Assembly: GCF_036884845.1 (NCBI RefSeq)
Contig: NZ_CP145732.1
Coordinates: forward strand, 2,852,001-2,916,000
Direction of reading: 5' to 3'
From: Pseudomonas sp. MAG733B
GTDB taxonomy: Bacteria; Pseudomonadota; Gammaproteobacteria; Pseudomonadales; Pseudomonadaceae
Length of the DNA: 64,000 nt
This document shows positions 28,538 to 35,951 of this stretch, one piece after another. Made by a program: the position numbers and the translations under genes. The notes below the pieces were generated by a model. The model was not told the origin of the DNA and searched no databases. It was given only the letters and a program-made list of their open reading frames with translations. Numbering within the stretch: the first letter of the stretch is position 1; each line of letters starts with the position of its first letter.

Positions 28538-28939
28538 TTTTACGTCCCGCATGACCCGGCACCGCCAGGCAAACGGATTAATGCCCTCGCTGCGGGTAAA
28601 CATGTGGCAGAAGTGCGCCTGATCGCAGAAGCCGCACTCCAGGCTGATTTGCGTGAGGCTCTGGTCCGTGTGCTGGATCAACAGCTTGGCGCGGGCGATA
28701 CGTTGCTGGCGAATCCATTCCTGAGGCGAGAGGCCGGTGCTGGATTTGAAGGCGCGGGAGAAGTGGCTACGGGAGAGGGCGCAGGCCTGGGCCAGTTCGG
28801 TCACCTCCAGGCTGTCGCCGAGGCGTTCGAGGATCAGTTGTTTCACCAACCGTTCGCGCTGGGGGCTGAGGCCGCCGGCGCTTTTTTTTGGCGCTTCAGT
28901 GACTGTCGCGCGGGCGGCGTTTTGCTGGAAGTGAGCCAT
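28484..28939 (-). CDS. Short AraC family regulator with a REP-encoded C-terminus
   Basis: The 151-residue product is almost only an AraC DNA-binding domain: LEVTELAQACALSRSHFSRAF and LTQISLECGFCDQAHFCHMF are the two helix-turn-helices. It has no ligand domain, as in SoxS/MarA-size regulators. The last 17 or so residues (SKRSQPAAAPT and on) are read from the REPIN at 28459-28537 and so are not ancestral. It is divergent from a LysR gene across a region carrying the second 20-bp motif, and convergent with the catalase gene. A role in oxidant response is likely but inferred. Confidence 0.8.
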   Translation of the reverse strand: MAHFQQNAARATVTEAPKKSAGGLSPQRERLVKQLILERLGDSLEVTELAQACALSRSHFSRAFKSSTGLSPQEWIRQQRIARAKLLIQHTDQSLTQISLECGFCDQAHFCHMFTRSEGINPFAWRCRVMRDVKSKRSQPAAAPTRQYVHP

Positions 28940-28992
28940 GGCGAATGTCCGTGTCGGTAGGCTTCATTCTTGAATCCGAAGGCTCTGGCATG

Positions 28993-29012
28993 CGAGTTAA
29001 ACGTTGTTAATT
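28993..29012. promoter_or_regulatory. 20-bp motif, copy 2
   Basis: CGAGTTAAACGTTGTTAATT is the exact reverse complement of 25399-25418. It lies between the divergent AraC and LysR genes, about 3.6 kb from copy 1, so the pair brackets the oxidant cluster. Confidence 0.55.
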
Positions 29013-29097
29013 CCATGGTGGGTGCGGGCAGTCTTGAGTAAAGTCAGACACAATCGTCACCCTCGCGCCTGGCTCAATACACAAGGAACCCGTGCCT

Positions 29098-30024
29098 ATG
29101 AACCGAAACGATCTGCGCCGCGTCGACATGAACCTGCTGGTGATTTTCGAGTCGCTGATGTTCGAAAAGAACCTGACCCGCGTCGCGGAAAAACTGTTCA
29201 TGGGCCAGCCGGCGGTGAGTGCCGCCCTCGGCCGGTTACGCGATCTGTTTGATGATCCATTGCTGTTGCGCAACGGCCGGGCCATGGAGCCAACGGCCCG
29301 GGCGCTGGCGATTCTCAAGGAGCTGCAACCGGCGATGGACGTGATTTCCGGTGCGGTCAGCCGGGCCAAGGAGTTCGATCCGACCAGCAGCTGCGACGTG
29401 TTTCGCATCGGGCTGTCGGACGATGCCGAGTTCGGCTTGTTTCCGCCGTTGTTGCGCCAGTTGCAGGAAGAGGCGCCGGGGATCGTGGTGGTGGTGCGTC
29501 GCGCCAACTACCTGTTGATGCCGGCGTTGCTGGCATCCGGGGAAATATCCGTGGGCGTGAGCTACACCACCGATTTGCCGGCGAATGCCAAGCGCAAAAA
29601 ACTGCGCGACATTCCCTGCAAGGTGTTGCGCGGCGATACCCGACCGGGGCCGCTGACGCTGGACGAGTACTGTGAGCGGCCGCATGCGATGGTGTCGTTT
29701 TCCGGCGATCTGAGCGGCAACATCGACCTGGACCTGGCCAAGGTCGGGCGTCGCCGCCGCGTAGTGCTCGGCGTGCCGCAGTTCAGCGGCTTGCGCGCAT
29801 TGCTCGCCGGGACCGAGATGATCGCCACCGTGCCGGATTATGCGGCATGTGCATTGGTCGAGGGATGCGGTTTGCGCGCTGAAGACCCGCCGTTCGAGAT
29901 TGAGGCGGCGCAGTTGTCGATGGCCTGGAGCGGGGTGCACGACAATGATCCGGCGGAGCGCTGGTTGCGCTCGCGGATCAGTCAGTTCATGTCGGTGTCG
30001 CTGGATATCCCCGAGCCTGCCTGA
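29098..30024 (+). CDS. LysR family regulator (NodD-like group)
   Basis: The 308-residue protein has MNLLVIFESLMFEKNLTRVAEKL and MGQPAVSAALGRLRDLFDDPLL, the winged helix of the NodD/SyrM/LeuO-like LysR subgroup, followed by a two-lobe effector domain. The ATG at 29098 has AAGGAA nine bases upstream; a GTG two codons earlier is too close to that site. It is divergent from the short AraC gene. Its targets are unknown. Confidence 0.85.
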   Translation: MNRNDLRRVDMNLLVIFESLMFEKNLTRVAEKLFMGQPAVSAALGRLRDLFDDPLLLRNGRAMEPTARALAILKELQPAMDVISGAVSRAKEFDPTSSCDVFRIGLSDDAEFGLFPPLLRQLQEEAPGIVVVVRRANYLLMPALLASGEISVGVSYTTDLPANAKRKKLRDIPCKVLRGDTRPGPLTLDEYCERPHAMVSFSGDLSGNIDLDLAKVGRRRRVVLGVPQFSGLRALLAGTEMIATVPDYAACALVEGCGLRAEDPPFEIEAAQLSMAWSGVHDNDPAERWLRSRISQFMSVSLDIPEPA

Positions 30025-30050
30025 TTTGATCTTGCGGTCTACTGGGAACC

Positions 30051-30079
30051 ACTGTGGGAGCCAGCCTGCTGGCGATGGC
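30051..30079. repeat. Single REP
   Basis: CTGTGGGAGCCAGCCTGCTG marks an unpaired REP whose stem uses CCAG/CTGG in place of CGAG/CTCG. It opens the left long repeat unit. Confidence 0.75.
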
Positions 30080-30105
30080 TATTTTTCAGGCGACCGGGAA
30101 TTTTG

Positions 30106-30455
30106 ACTGAGTACATATCCATTTCTGCGGTAACGGCTGCTTATGGTTTCGCCCTTACGGCGACTCACTTTTTTGACAAACGCCGGAATGCCGGCCCAGC
30201 TAAAAAATAAGCAAAAAAACGCTCGCCCCTTACGTACGGCCCCTCGCTAAGGCTCGGTGTTCCTTCGCTCCGGCATTCATCCGGGGGCATCGCCTCCGGT
30301 TGGCTTCGCTTCAACCTCCTCTCGATGTGTGCGGCTTCGCCGCACGGCGCTACGCGCCCACCCCCGGATAAACGCCTCCACTCAGCCTTCCGATGGGGCG
30401 GGTGGATCAAAAGCGGCAGGCGAGCTAACGCTCGGCCTGTGGAGTGGTGAAAAGC
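30106..30455. repeat. Structured intergenic repeat, copy A (about 350 bp)
   Basis: The ends and several blocks match 61119-61452, while the middle differs. An outer stem ATCCGGGGG (30289-30297)/CCCCCGGAT (30361-30369) encloses hairpins GTGCGGC-TTC-GCCGCAC (30329-30345) and GGCGC-TAC-GCGCC (30346-30358). CGAGC-TAAC-GCTCG follows near the right end. In the other copy the first hairpin has a different sequence but still pairs, so the structure is under selection. An 81-codon minus-strand frame across it has no ribosome site. Confidence 0.65.
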
Positions 30456-30472
30456 ATGGGTGTACGCCGTTG

Positions 30473-30649
30473 CCCTGTGGGAGCCAGCCTGCTGGCGATG
30501 GCGGCCTCACTGCCAACCAGTCTCTTCCAGATGTACCCAAACCCACTGTAGGAGCGAGCCTGCTCGCGAAAAACGCCCGGACAACGCGATCATTCAGATT
30601 GGGCACGTTATCGTTGATGTCCATCGCGAGCAGGCTCGCTCCTACAGGG
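30473..30649. repeat. REP followed by REPIN
   Basis: A single REP (30473-30506) is followed by a REPIN with arms CTGTAGGAGCGAGCCTGCTC and GAGCAGGCTCGCTCCTACAG (30545-30649). The same order occurs in the right-hand repeat unit near 61.7-61.9 kb. Confidence 0.8.
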
Positions 30650-30674
30650 ACTTTCGGTCGGTCTCAGGGGCATG

Positions 30675-31026
30675 TTTAAAAGCCTTCTGCGTATCTTCCT
30701 GAAAGCTACACCACCTTGCGTCGTTGCCTACAACTACGCCAGAATCCGCCGGCTTGTGCGCCTTGGACCCTGATTCTATCGTTGTCGGGTCGCTGCCAAT
30801 TCAGCGATCGGGTTTCGCAGCCCGGATCAATCAAGGCGCTCAGCGCCACCGTTTCCTTTCAGTTGGCGCTTTTTTTCGTCTACTGCATTGCGTTATGGCG
30901 GCTGTGCGCGGGAGGCTTTCGGGTCTGCCGGGTTCCTTGATTCCCGGTCTGCGAACCTGCGTACAGCTGCCACCTTTTTCGTTTCGCAGCGATTCGTGGC
31001 GGCTCCATTAATCAAGGAGCATCACT
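30675..31026 (+). ncRNA. Long structured 5' leader of DUF6124 gene, copy A
   Basis: The leader resembles 61899-62208. A hairpin with loop TTTCGCAG sits at 30809-30824 and a second with the same loop at 30979-30992, just before the ribosome site. A linker CTGCGAA (30949-30955) is complementary to both loops. A 16-bp helix joins 30897-30912 to 30956-30971. In copy B the loops read TTTAGCAG and the linker CTGCTAA, a compensatory change. Copy A also carries a terminator at 30842-30876. The likely function is cis control of the downstream gene, or a structured RNA released from it. Confidence 0.6.
30842..30876 (+). terminator. Intrinsic terminator inside the leader, with a competing hairpin
   Basis: AGCGCCA (30842-30848) pairs with TGGCGCT (30864-30870) and a run of seven T begins at 30870. 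GGCGC (30835-30839) can instead pair with GCGCC (30843-30847), which would break the terminator. This is the arrangement of an attenuator. Copy B of the leader lacks it. Confidence 0.6.
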
Positions 31027-31383
31027 GTGATCAAACCAACGCCAAATCCCCCACACACTGACAACGTTTCCCCCTACGATTGCGCCGACCCCAAAAAGCT
31101 TCACGAAGCCGCCGACCGTGCGCTGGATTACCATCTCAATCCCCCGAAAGACCCGAAAACCCCGCGCCAACCCAGCACGATGTTCGCCATCGTTCCCGAC
31201 ATCAACACTGAATCCCTGTTGGCCCACGCCTGCGAATCCCTGGCGTCGGCCAGCATCATGGCCAGTGACCTTGCGGGGTTTCTGGACAGTCCGCATCGCA
31301 ATGCGCTGCTGGGTATTGCGCAGATAATCATGCTCGGCGAACTTGCGGTGAATAGGGCACTGGACAACATAGACCCGCAGTAA
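31027..31383 (+). CDS. DUF6124 family protein, copy A
   Basis: The 118-residue protein begins at a GTG with AAGGAG at the right distance. It has a proline-rich N-terminus and a helical, hydrophobic C-terminal half (TESLLAHACESLASASIMASDLAG and on), with no signal peptide. It differs from the copy at 62209 by only about sixteen residues. DUF6124 proteins are small, common in Pseudomonas and of unknown function. The long structured leader is part of the duplicated unit. Confidence 0.85.
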   Translation: MIKPTPNPPHTDNVSPYDCADPKKLHEAADRALDYHLNPPKDPKTPRQPSTMFAIVPDINTESLLAHACESLASASIMASDLAGFLDSPHRNALLGIAQIIMLGELAVNRALDNIDPQ

Positions 31384-31391
31384 AAGCAGAA

Positions 31392-31488
31392 CCCTTGTGG
31401 GAGCGAGCTTGCTCGCGATGGCGGCAGGCCAGTCACCATCTATGTTGATTGGCCTGCCGCCATCGCGAGCAGGCTCGCTCCTACAGGG
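31392..31488. repeat. REPIN
   Basis: Arms CTTGTGGGAGCGAGCTTGCT and AGCAGGCTCGCTCCTACAGG pair, and the inner GGCGGCAGGCC/GGCCTGCCGCC also pair. The element follows the DUF6124 gene and may end its transcript. Confidence 0.85.
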
Positions 31489-31599
31489 ATCTACGTCGTA
31501 GCCAGAACCCAATACGCACGCAAAAAAGAGCACGTACATCCAATTTTTTCTTCCCTCGCCCCGGCACTCTGAATGCTCGTTTCGCCGGAGCCTTGCGTG

Positions 31600-32211
31600 A
31601 TGTCTGATACCAATCCACTTGAACCAACCAGCCCCGGAGCTGATGAAGTCGTGACGCTGATCGTCAAGCATCGGGTCAAGGTTGGCTTCGAAGTGCCTTA
31701 CGAAGCGTGGCTGCGCAACATCGTCAAAGTCGCCGGGCAGAACGTCGGGCATTTGGGGGTGGATGTGGTGCGCGGCAAAAGCGCCGGCCTCGATATGTAC
31801 ACCTGCGTGCTACGCTTTTGTTCTACCGAGGCGATGCAGCGTTGGCTCGATTCACCGCAGCGTCAGGCGCTGGTCGATGAAGCTGCGCCGATGCTCGCCG
31901 ATGGCGACCAGACCGAGGTCAATCCGGTCAACGAGTTCTGGTTCTCGCCCCAAGCCGAGGACGGTTCACCACCGCCGCGCTGGAAGCAGGCCGTGGTGAC
32001 GCTGCTGGTGATCCTGCCGCACACGCTGCTGGTGCCGCTGATCTGGGGGCCGCTGCTGCGGCTCAATGCCTTCCTGTCCAGTTACGTGGTCGCCACGTTC
32101 CTGATCACCCTGACCATCGTGCTGTCGGTGGTGTATGTCTTCATGCCCATGGCGACGCGTCTGTTCGCGCCCTGGCTGTCCGCCTCCCATTTGCCAAAGG
32201 AAACGCGATGA
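31600..32211 (+). CDS. Antibiotic-biosynthesis-monooxygenase-like membrane protein
   Basis: The 203-residue protein has an ABM ferredoxin-like domain (about residues 15-115) followed by two hydrophobic helices near residues 130-190, so it is anchored to the inner membrane. GGAG precedes the ATG at 31600; an earlier start adds nine residues. Its stop overlaps the amidohydrolase start as ATGA, so the two are co-translated. ABM proteins with C-terminal membrane helices are widespread and not characterised. Function is not assigned. Confidence 0.75.
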   Translation: MSDTNPLEPTSPGADEVVTLIVKHRVKVGFEVPYEAWLRNIVKVAGQNVGHLGVDVVRGKSAGLDMYTCVLRFCSTEAMQRWLDSPQRQALVDEAAPMLADGDQTEVNPVNEFWFSPQAEDGSPPPRWKQAVVTLLVILPHTLLVPLIWGPLLRLNAFLSSYVVATFLITLTIVLSVVYVFMPMATRLFAPWLSASHLPKETR

Positions 32212-34046
32212 ACGCCGATCTGATTCTGTTCAATGGCCAATTTCATACCGTTGACCGCGAGAACCCGTTCGCCACTGCCGTGGCGATCAGCAAGGGGCGT
32301 TTCGTCGCGGTGGGGAGCGATGCCGAAGCGATGGCGTTGCGCGGCGCGAACACGCAGGTAATCGACCTCAAGGGCCGTTGCGTGATTCCCGGTCTCAACG
32401 ACTCGCACCTGCACTTGATCCGTGGCGGTTTGAACTACAACCTCGAATTGCGTTGGGAAGGCGTGCCGTCGCTGGCCGATGCGCTGCGCATGCTCAAGGA
32501 CCAGGCCGATCGCACGCCGACGCCGCAATGGGTGCGGGTGGTCGGTGGCTGGAACGAATTCCAGTTCGCCGAAAAGCGCATGCCGACCCTCGAAGAACTC
32601 AATCAGGCTGCACCGGACACGCCGGTGTTCGTCCTGCACTTGTACGACCGCGCCTTGCTCAACCGTGCCGCACTGCGAGTGGCCGGTTATACCCGCGATA
32701 CGCCGAACCCGCCGGGCGGTGAGATTGTCCGCGATGCCAACGGCAACCCGACCGGCATGCTGGTGGCGCGTCCCAACGCGATGATTCTCTACTCGACCCT
32801 GGCAAAGGGGCCGAAGTTGCCGCTGGAGTATCAGGTCAACTCGACCCGTCAGTTCATGCGCGAACTCAATCGTCTGGGCCTGACCAGCGCCATCGATGCC
32901 GGCGGCGGTTTCCAGAATTATCCGGACGATTATCAAGTGATCGAACAGTTGGCCAAGGATGAGCAACTGACCGTGCGCATCGCCTACAACCTGTTCACCC
33001 AGAAGCCCAAGGAAGAGCTGAGCGACTTCAAGAACTGGACCGGCAGTGTGAAGTTGCATCAGGGCGACGATTACCTGCGGCACAACGGTGCCGGGGAAAT
33101 GCTGGTGTTCTCGGCGGCGGATTTCGAGGACTTCCTGGAGCCGCGCCCGGACCTGCCGCAAAGCATGGAGGACGAACTGGAACCGGTGGTGCGCCATCTC
33201 GTCGAGCAGCGCTGGCCGTTCCGTTTGCACGCCACTTACAACGAATCCATCAGCCGCATGCTCGACGTGTTCGAGAAGGTCAACCGCGACATTCCGTTCA
33301 ATGGCTTGCCGTGGTTTTTCGACCACGCCGAAACCATCACCCCGCAGAACATCGAGCGGGTGAGGGCGTTGGGCGGCGGCATCGCGATTCAGGATCGCAT
33401 GGCGTTCCAGGGCGAGTACTTCGTCGAGCGCTATGGCGCGAAAGCCGCCGAGGCCACGCCGCCGATCAAACGCATGCTCGCCGAAGGTGTGCCGGTGGGC
33501 GCGGGCACTGATGCCACGCGGGTGTCGAGTTACAACCCGTGGACCTCGCTGTACTGGATGGTCAGTGGTCGCACCGTTGGCGGCATGGAGTTGCATGCCG
33601 AAGGCTTGTCGCGGCAAACCGCGCTGGAACTGTTCACGCATGGCAGCGCCTGGTTCTCGTCCGAGCAGGGCAAGAAGGGCCAGATCAAGGTTGGGCAACT
33701 GGCTGACGTCGCGGCGTTGAGCGCGGACTTTTTCAGTGTCGATGAAGAAGCGATCAAGTGGATCGAGTCGGTGTTGACCGTGGTCGGCGGCAAGGTGGTG
33801 TACGCCGCCGGTGACTTCGAAAAACTCGGGCCGGCCAGTGTGCCGGTGCTGCCGGACTGGTCGCCGGTGGCGAAAGTGCCGGGTCACTGGCGGCCGAACG
33901 CACCGTTGCAGGCGCAGGTTCACCAGTGCAGGGGGCCGTGCGCGGTGCATTCCCACAGCCATGAACGGGCGCGTCTGTCGAACGCGCCGGTCAGCGATTT
34001 CGCCGGTTTCTGGGGCGCCTTCGGTTGCTCGTGCTTTGCCTTCTGA
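32208..34046 (+). CDS. Amidohydrolase family protein (YtcJ-like)
   Basis: The 612-residue protein fits the Amidohydro_3/YtcJ group. It has an N-terminal beta-sandwich segment (LILFNGQFHTVD), the metal motif DSHLHLIRGG near residue 66, a mid-barrel HAT, DHAE and the final metal Asp in GAGTDATRV. The C-terminus is extended and rich in Cys and His (CRGPCAVHSHSHERA), an unusual feature. It is translationally coupled to the ABM protein and followed by a YcaC-like hydrolase, which suggests hydrolysis of an amide or carbamate. Substrate unknown. Confidence 0.85.
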   Translation: MNADLILFNGQFHTVDRENPFATAVAISKGRFVAVGSDAEAMALRGANTQVIDLKGRCVIPGLNDSHLHLIRGGLNYNLELRWEGVPSLADALRMLKDQADRTPTPQWVRVVGGWNEFQFAEKRMPTLEELNQAAPDTPVFVLHLYDRALLNRAALRVAGYTRDTPNPPGGEIVRDANGNPTGMLVARPNAMILYSTLAKGPKLPLEYQVNSTRQFMRELNRLGLTSAIDAGGGFQNYPDDYQVIEQLAKDEQLTVRIAYNLFTQKPKEELSDFKNWTGSVKLHQGDDYLRHNGAGEMLVFSAADFEDFLEPRPDLPQSMEDELEPVVRHLVEQRWPFRLHATYNESISRMLDVFEKVNRDIPFNGLPWFFDHAETITPQNIERVRALGGGIAIQDRMAFQGEYFVERYGAKAAEATPPIKRMLAEGVPVGAGTDATRVSSYNPWTSLYWMVSGRTVGGMELHAEGLSRQTALELFTHGSAWFSSEQGKKGQIKVGQLADVAALSADFFSVDEEAIKWIESVLTVVGGKVVYAAGDFEKLGPASVPVLPDWSPVAKVPGHWRPNAPLQAQVHQCRGPCAVHSHSHERARLSNAPVSDFAGFWGAFGCSCFAF

Positions 34047-34115
34047 CGAATACAAAAAAGCGCTGGCGGTCAGCGTCAGCGCTTCAAGTCACAACCATCC
34101 ACCAAGGAGTTTCAC

Positions 34116-34742
34116 ATGAGCAACGTTCCTTACAAGCGCCTGAACAAAGACGATGCAGTGGTGCTGCTGGTCGATCACCAGACTGGCCTGATCTCGCTGG
34201 TGCAGGATTTCTCGCCCAACGAATTCAAGAACAACGTGCTGGCGCTGGGCGACATCGCCAAGTTCTTCGAACTGCCGACCATCCTCACCACCAGTTTCGA
34301 CAGCGGTCCGAACGGCCCGATCGTGCCGGAGCTCAAGGCGCAGTTCCCGGACGCGCCGTTCATTGCCCGTCCCGGCCAGATCAACGCCTGGGACAACGCC
34401 GACTTCGTCAAAGCGGTAAAGGCCACCGGTCGCAAGCAATTGATCATCGCCGGTGTGGTGACCGACGTATGCGTGGCATTCCCGACCCTGTCGGCGTTGG
34501 CGGAAGGTTTTGACGTGTTCGTCGTGACCGATGCTTCCGGCACCTTCAACACCACCGTGCAGCAAGCTGCATGGGCGCGTATGTCGGCGGCCGGTGCACA
34601 ACTGCTGAACTGGTTCTCCGTGGCCTGCGAGCTGCAAGGCGACTGGCGCAACGACATGGAAGGCCTGGCCAACCTGTTGTCGGAACGCATTCCGAACTAC
34701 CGCAACCTGATCAACAGCTACACCACGTTTACCGCCAAGTAA
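34116..34742 (+). CDS. Isochorismatase-like cysteine hydrolase (YcaC family)
   Basis: The 208-residue protein has the catalytic Asp20 in LLVDHQTGL and the nucleophile Cys119 in GVVTDVCVAFP, preceded by the cis-peptide VV. Overall it matches the YcaC group of isochorismatase-fold hydrolases. AAGGAG precedes the ATG. It is probably the third gene of the ABM-amidohydrolase set, 69 bases downstream. The presumed order is amide opening then further hydrolysis, but no substrate can be named. Confidence 0.88.
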   Translation: MSNVPYKRLNKDDAVVLLVDHQTGLISLVQDFSPNEFKNNVLALGDIAKFFELPTILTTSFDSGPNGPIVPELKAQFPDAPFIARPGQINAWDNADFVKAVKATGRKQLIIAGVVTDVCVAFPTLSALAEGFDVFVVTDASGTFNTTVQQAAWARMSAAGAQLLNWFSVACELQGDWRNDMEGLANLLSERIPNYRNLINSYTTFTAK

Positions 34743-34775
34743 GTGTTCGGCTGTCGGCTTCGGCCGGCACCCTTG

Positions 34776-34855
34776 AAAAGATCGCAGCCTGCGGCAGCTC
34801 CTACAGGGAAACGCATTCCAAAGTAGGAGCTGCCGCAGGCTGCGATCTTTTGCTT
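34776..34855. repeat. REPIN (GATCGCAGCC type)
   Basis: AAAAGATCGCAGCCTGCGGC and GCCGCAGGCTGCGATCTTTT form a long near-perfect inverted repeat between the YcaC-like gene and the LysR gene. Confidence 0.85.
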
Positions 34856-34926
34856 TCCAGGATGATGGAGTGCAGAAAAGGGTAAAAACCGCTATAACGC
34901 ATTTGACCGTCAACCAAGGCGTGACA

Positions 34927-35823
34927 ATGAACCCGTTCGAAGACATGCGTATTTTTTGCCAGGTGATGGATTCCGGCAGCTTCACGGCCGCCGCCGATCA
35001 ACTGGGTCTGTCCAAGCAATTCGTCAGCCGACGCCTGATGCAGCTTGAAGAGCGCCTCGGCGTGCGCTTGCTCAATCGTTCGACCCGACGCCTGGACGTC
35101 ACGCCGCTCGGGCAGAGTTACTACGAATCAGCCCTGCGCCTGCTCAGCGAAGTCGAGCAAGTGGAGCAGGGCATCGCCGGCCAGACCACCGAACCGCGCG
35201 GCACCATTCGTGTGAGTGCGCCGCTGTCGTTTGCATTGGCCCATCTGGGCTGCCTGCTACCCGTTTTTTTGCAGCGCTACCGTGACGTCACCGTGGAAGT
35301 GGATTTGAGCGATCGCCCGGTGGACCTGCTCGGTGAAGGCTACGACCTTGCCTTGCGCATCGGCACGCTGGAAGACTCGACCCTCATCGCCCGCCGCATC
35401 GCTTCGATCGAACGGGTGTATTGCGCGAGCCCGGCGTATCTGGCCGAACGCGGCACACCGGTCAAACCTGAAGATTTGCTCAACCATGACTGCCTGCCGT
35501 ACGGCCACGGTCGTCAGGTGCAATGGCGTTTCACGGGGCAGGGCAAGCCGCTGGCCGTCAACGTCACCGGGCGGATGCGGGTCAACAATGGTGAGTTGCT
35601 GAGAGACGCAGCTATTGCCGGGATGGGCATTACCTATTTGCCAACCTTCATCGTCGGATCGGCGCTGAGAGATGGCAGGCTGGTGCCGGTGCTGGACGCG
35701 TTTCGGCCGGAGCCGCTGACGCTGTCGGCGGTGTATCCGCAGCATCGCCAGTCATCGCGACCGGTGCAGGCGTTGATCGGGTTTTTGCGTGAGCGCCTGG
35801 ATCAGGCGGAGGGCGAATCGTAG
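34927..35823 (+). CDS. LysR family regulator (CrgA/DntR-like group)
   Basis: The 298-residue protein starts MNPFEDMRIFCQVMDSGSFT, with helix-turn-helix AAADQLGLSKQFVSRRLMQLEERLG, typical of the large CrgA-type LysR subgroup. VSAPLSFALAHL opens the effector domain. The ATG at 34927 gives the family's normal length. It lies downstream of the ABM-amidohydrolase-YcaC genes on the same strand and may control them; a REPIN lies between. Confidence 0.85.
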   Translation: MNPFEDMRIFCQVMDSGSFTAAADQLGLSKQFVSRRLMQLEERLGVRLLNRSTRRLDVTPLGQSYYESALRLLSEVEQVEQGIAGQTTEPRGTIRVSAPLSFALAHLGCLLPVFLQRYRDVTVEVDLSDRPVDLLGEGYDLALRIGTLEDSTLIARRIASIERVYCASPAYLAERGTPVKPEDLLNHDCLPYGHGRQVQWRFTGQGKPLAVNVTGRMRVNNGELLRDAAIAGMGITYLPTFIVGSALRDGRLVPVLDAFRPEPLTLSAVYPQHRQSSRPVQALIGFLRERLDQAEGES

Positions 35824-35843
35824 ATCGGCAATTCGCACGATCC

Positions 35844-35939
35844 CCTGTAGGAGCAAAGCTTGCTCGCGATTGCGGTGGTCCATTCAACAGTGATGTTGAC
35901 TGACACTCCGTCATCGCGAGCAAGCTTTGCTCCTACAAG
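35844..35939. repeat. REPIN
   Basis: Arms CCTGTAGGAGCAAAGCTTGC and GCAAGCTTTGCTCCTACAAG pair across about 50 bases between convergent genes. Confidence 0.85.
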
Positions 35940-35951
35940 GTTTAGTGCAAG

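Noticed and set aside
30165..30410. 81-codon minus-strand frame in the structured repeat
   Set aside because: The two copies of the repeat conserve hairpin pairing and not the protein, and no start signal is visible.
32082..34055. 657-codon minus-strand open frame
   Set aside because: Antisense to the amidohydrolase, which has clear metal motifs; the antisense product has none.
34059..34083. Hairpin AGCGCTG/CAGCGCT after the amidohydrolase gene as terminator
   Set aside because: No T run follows on the coding strand, and the YcaC-like gene begins just after, so it probably does not end the operon.
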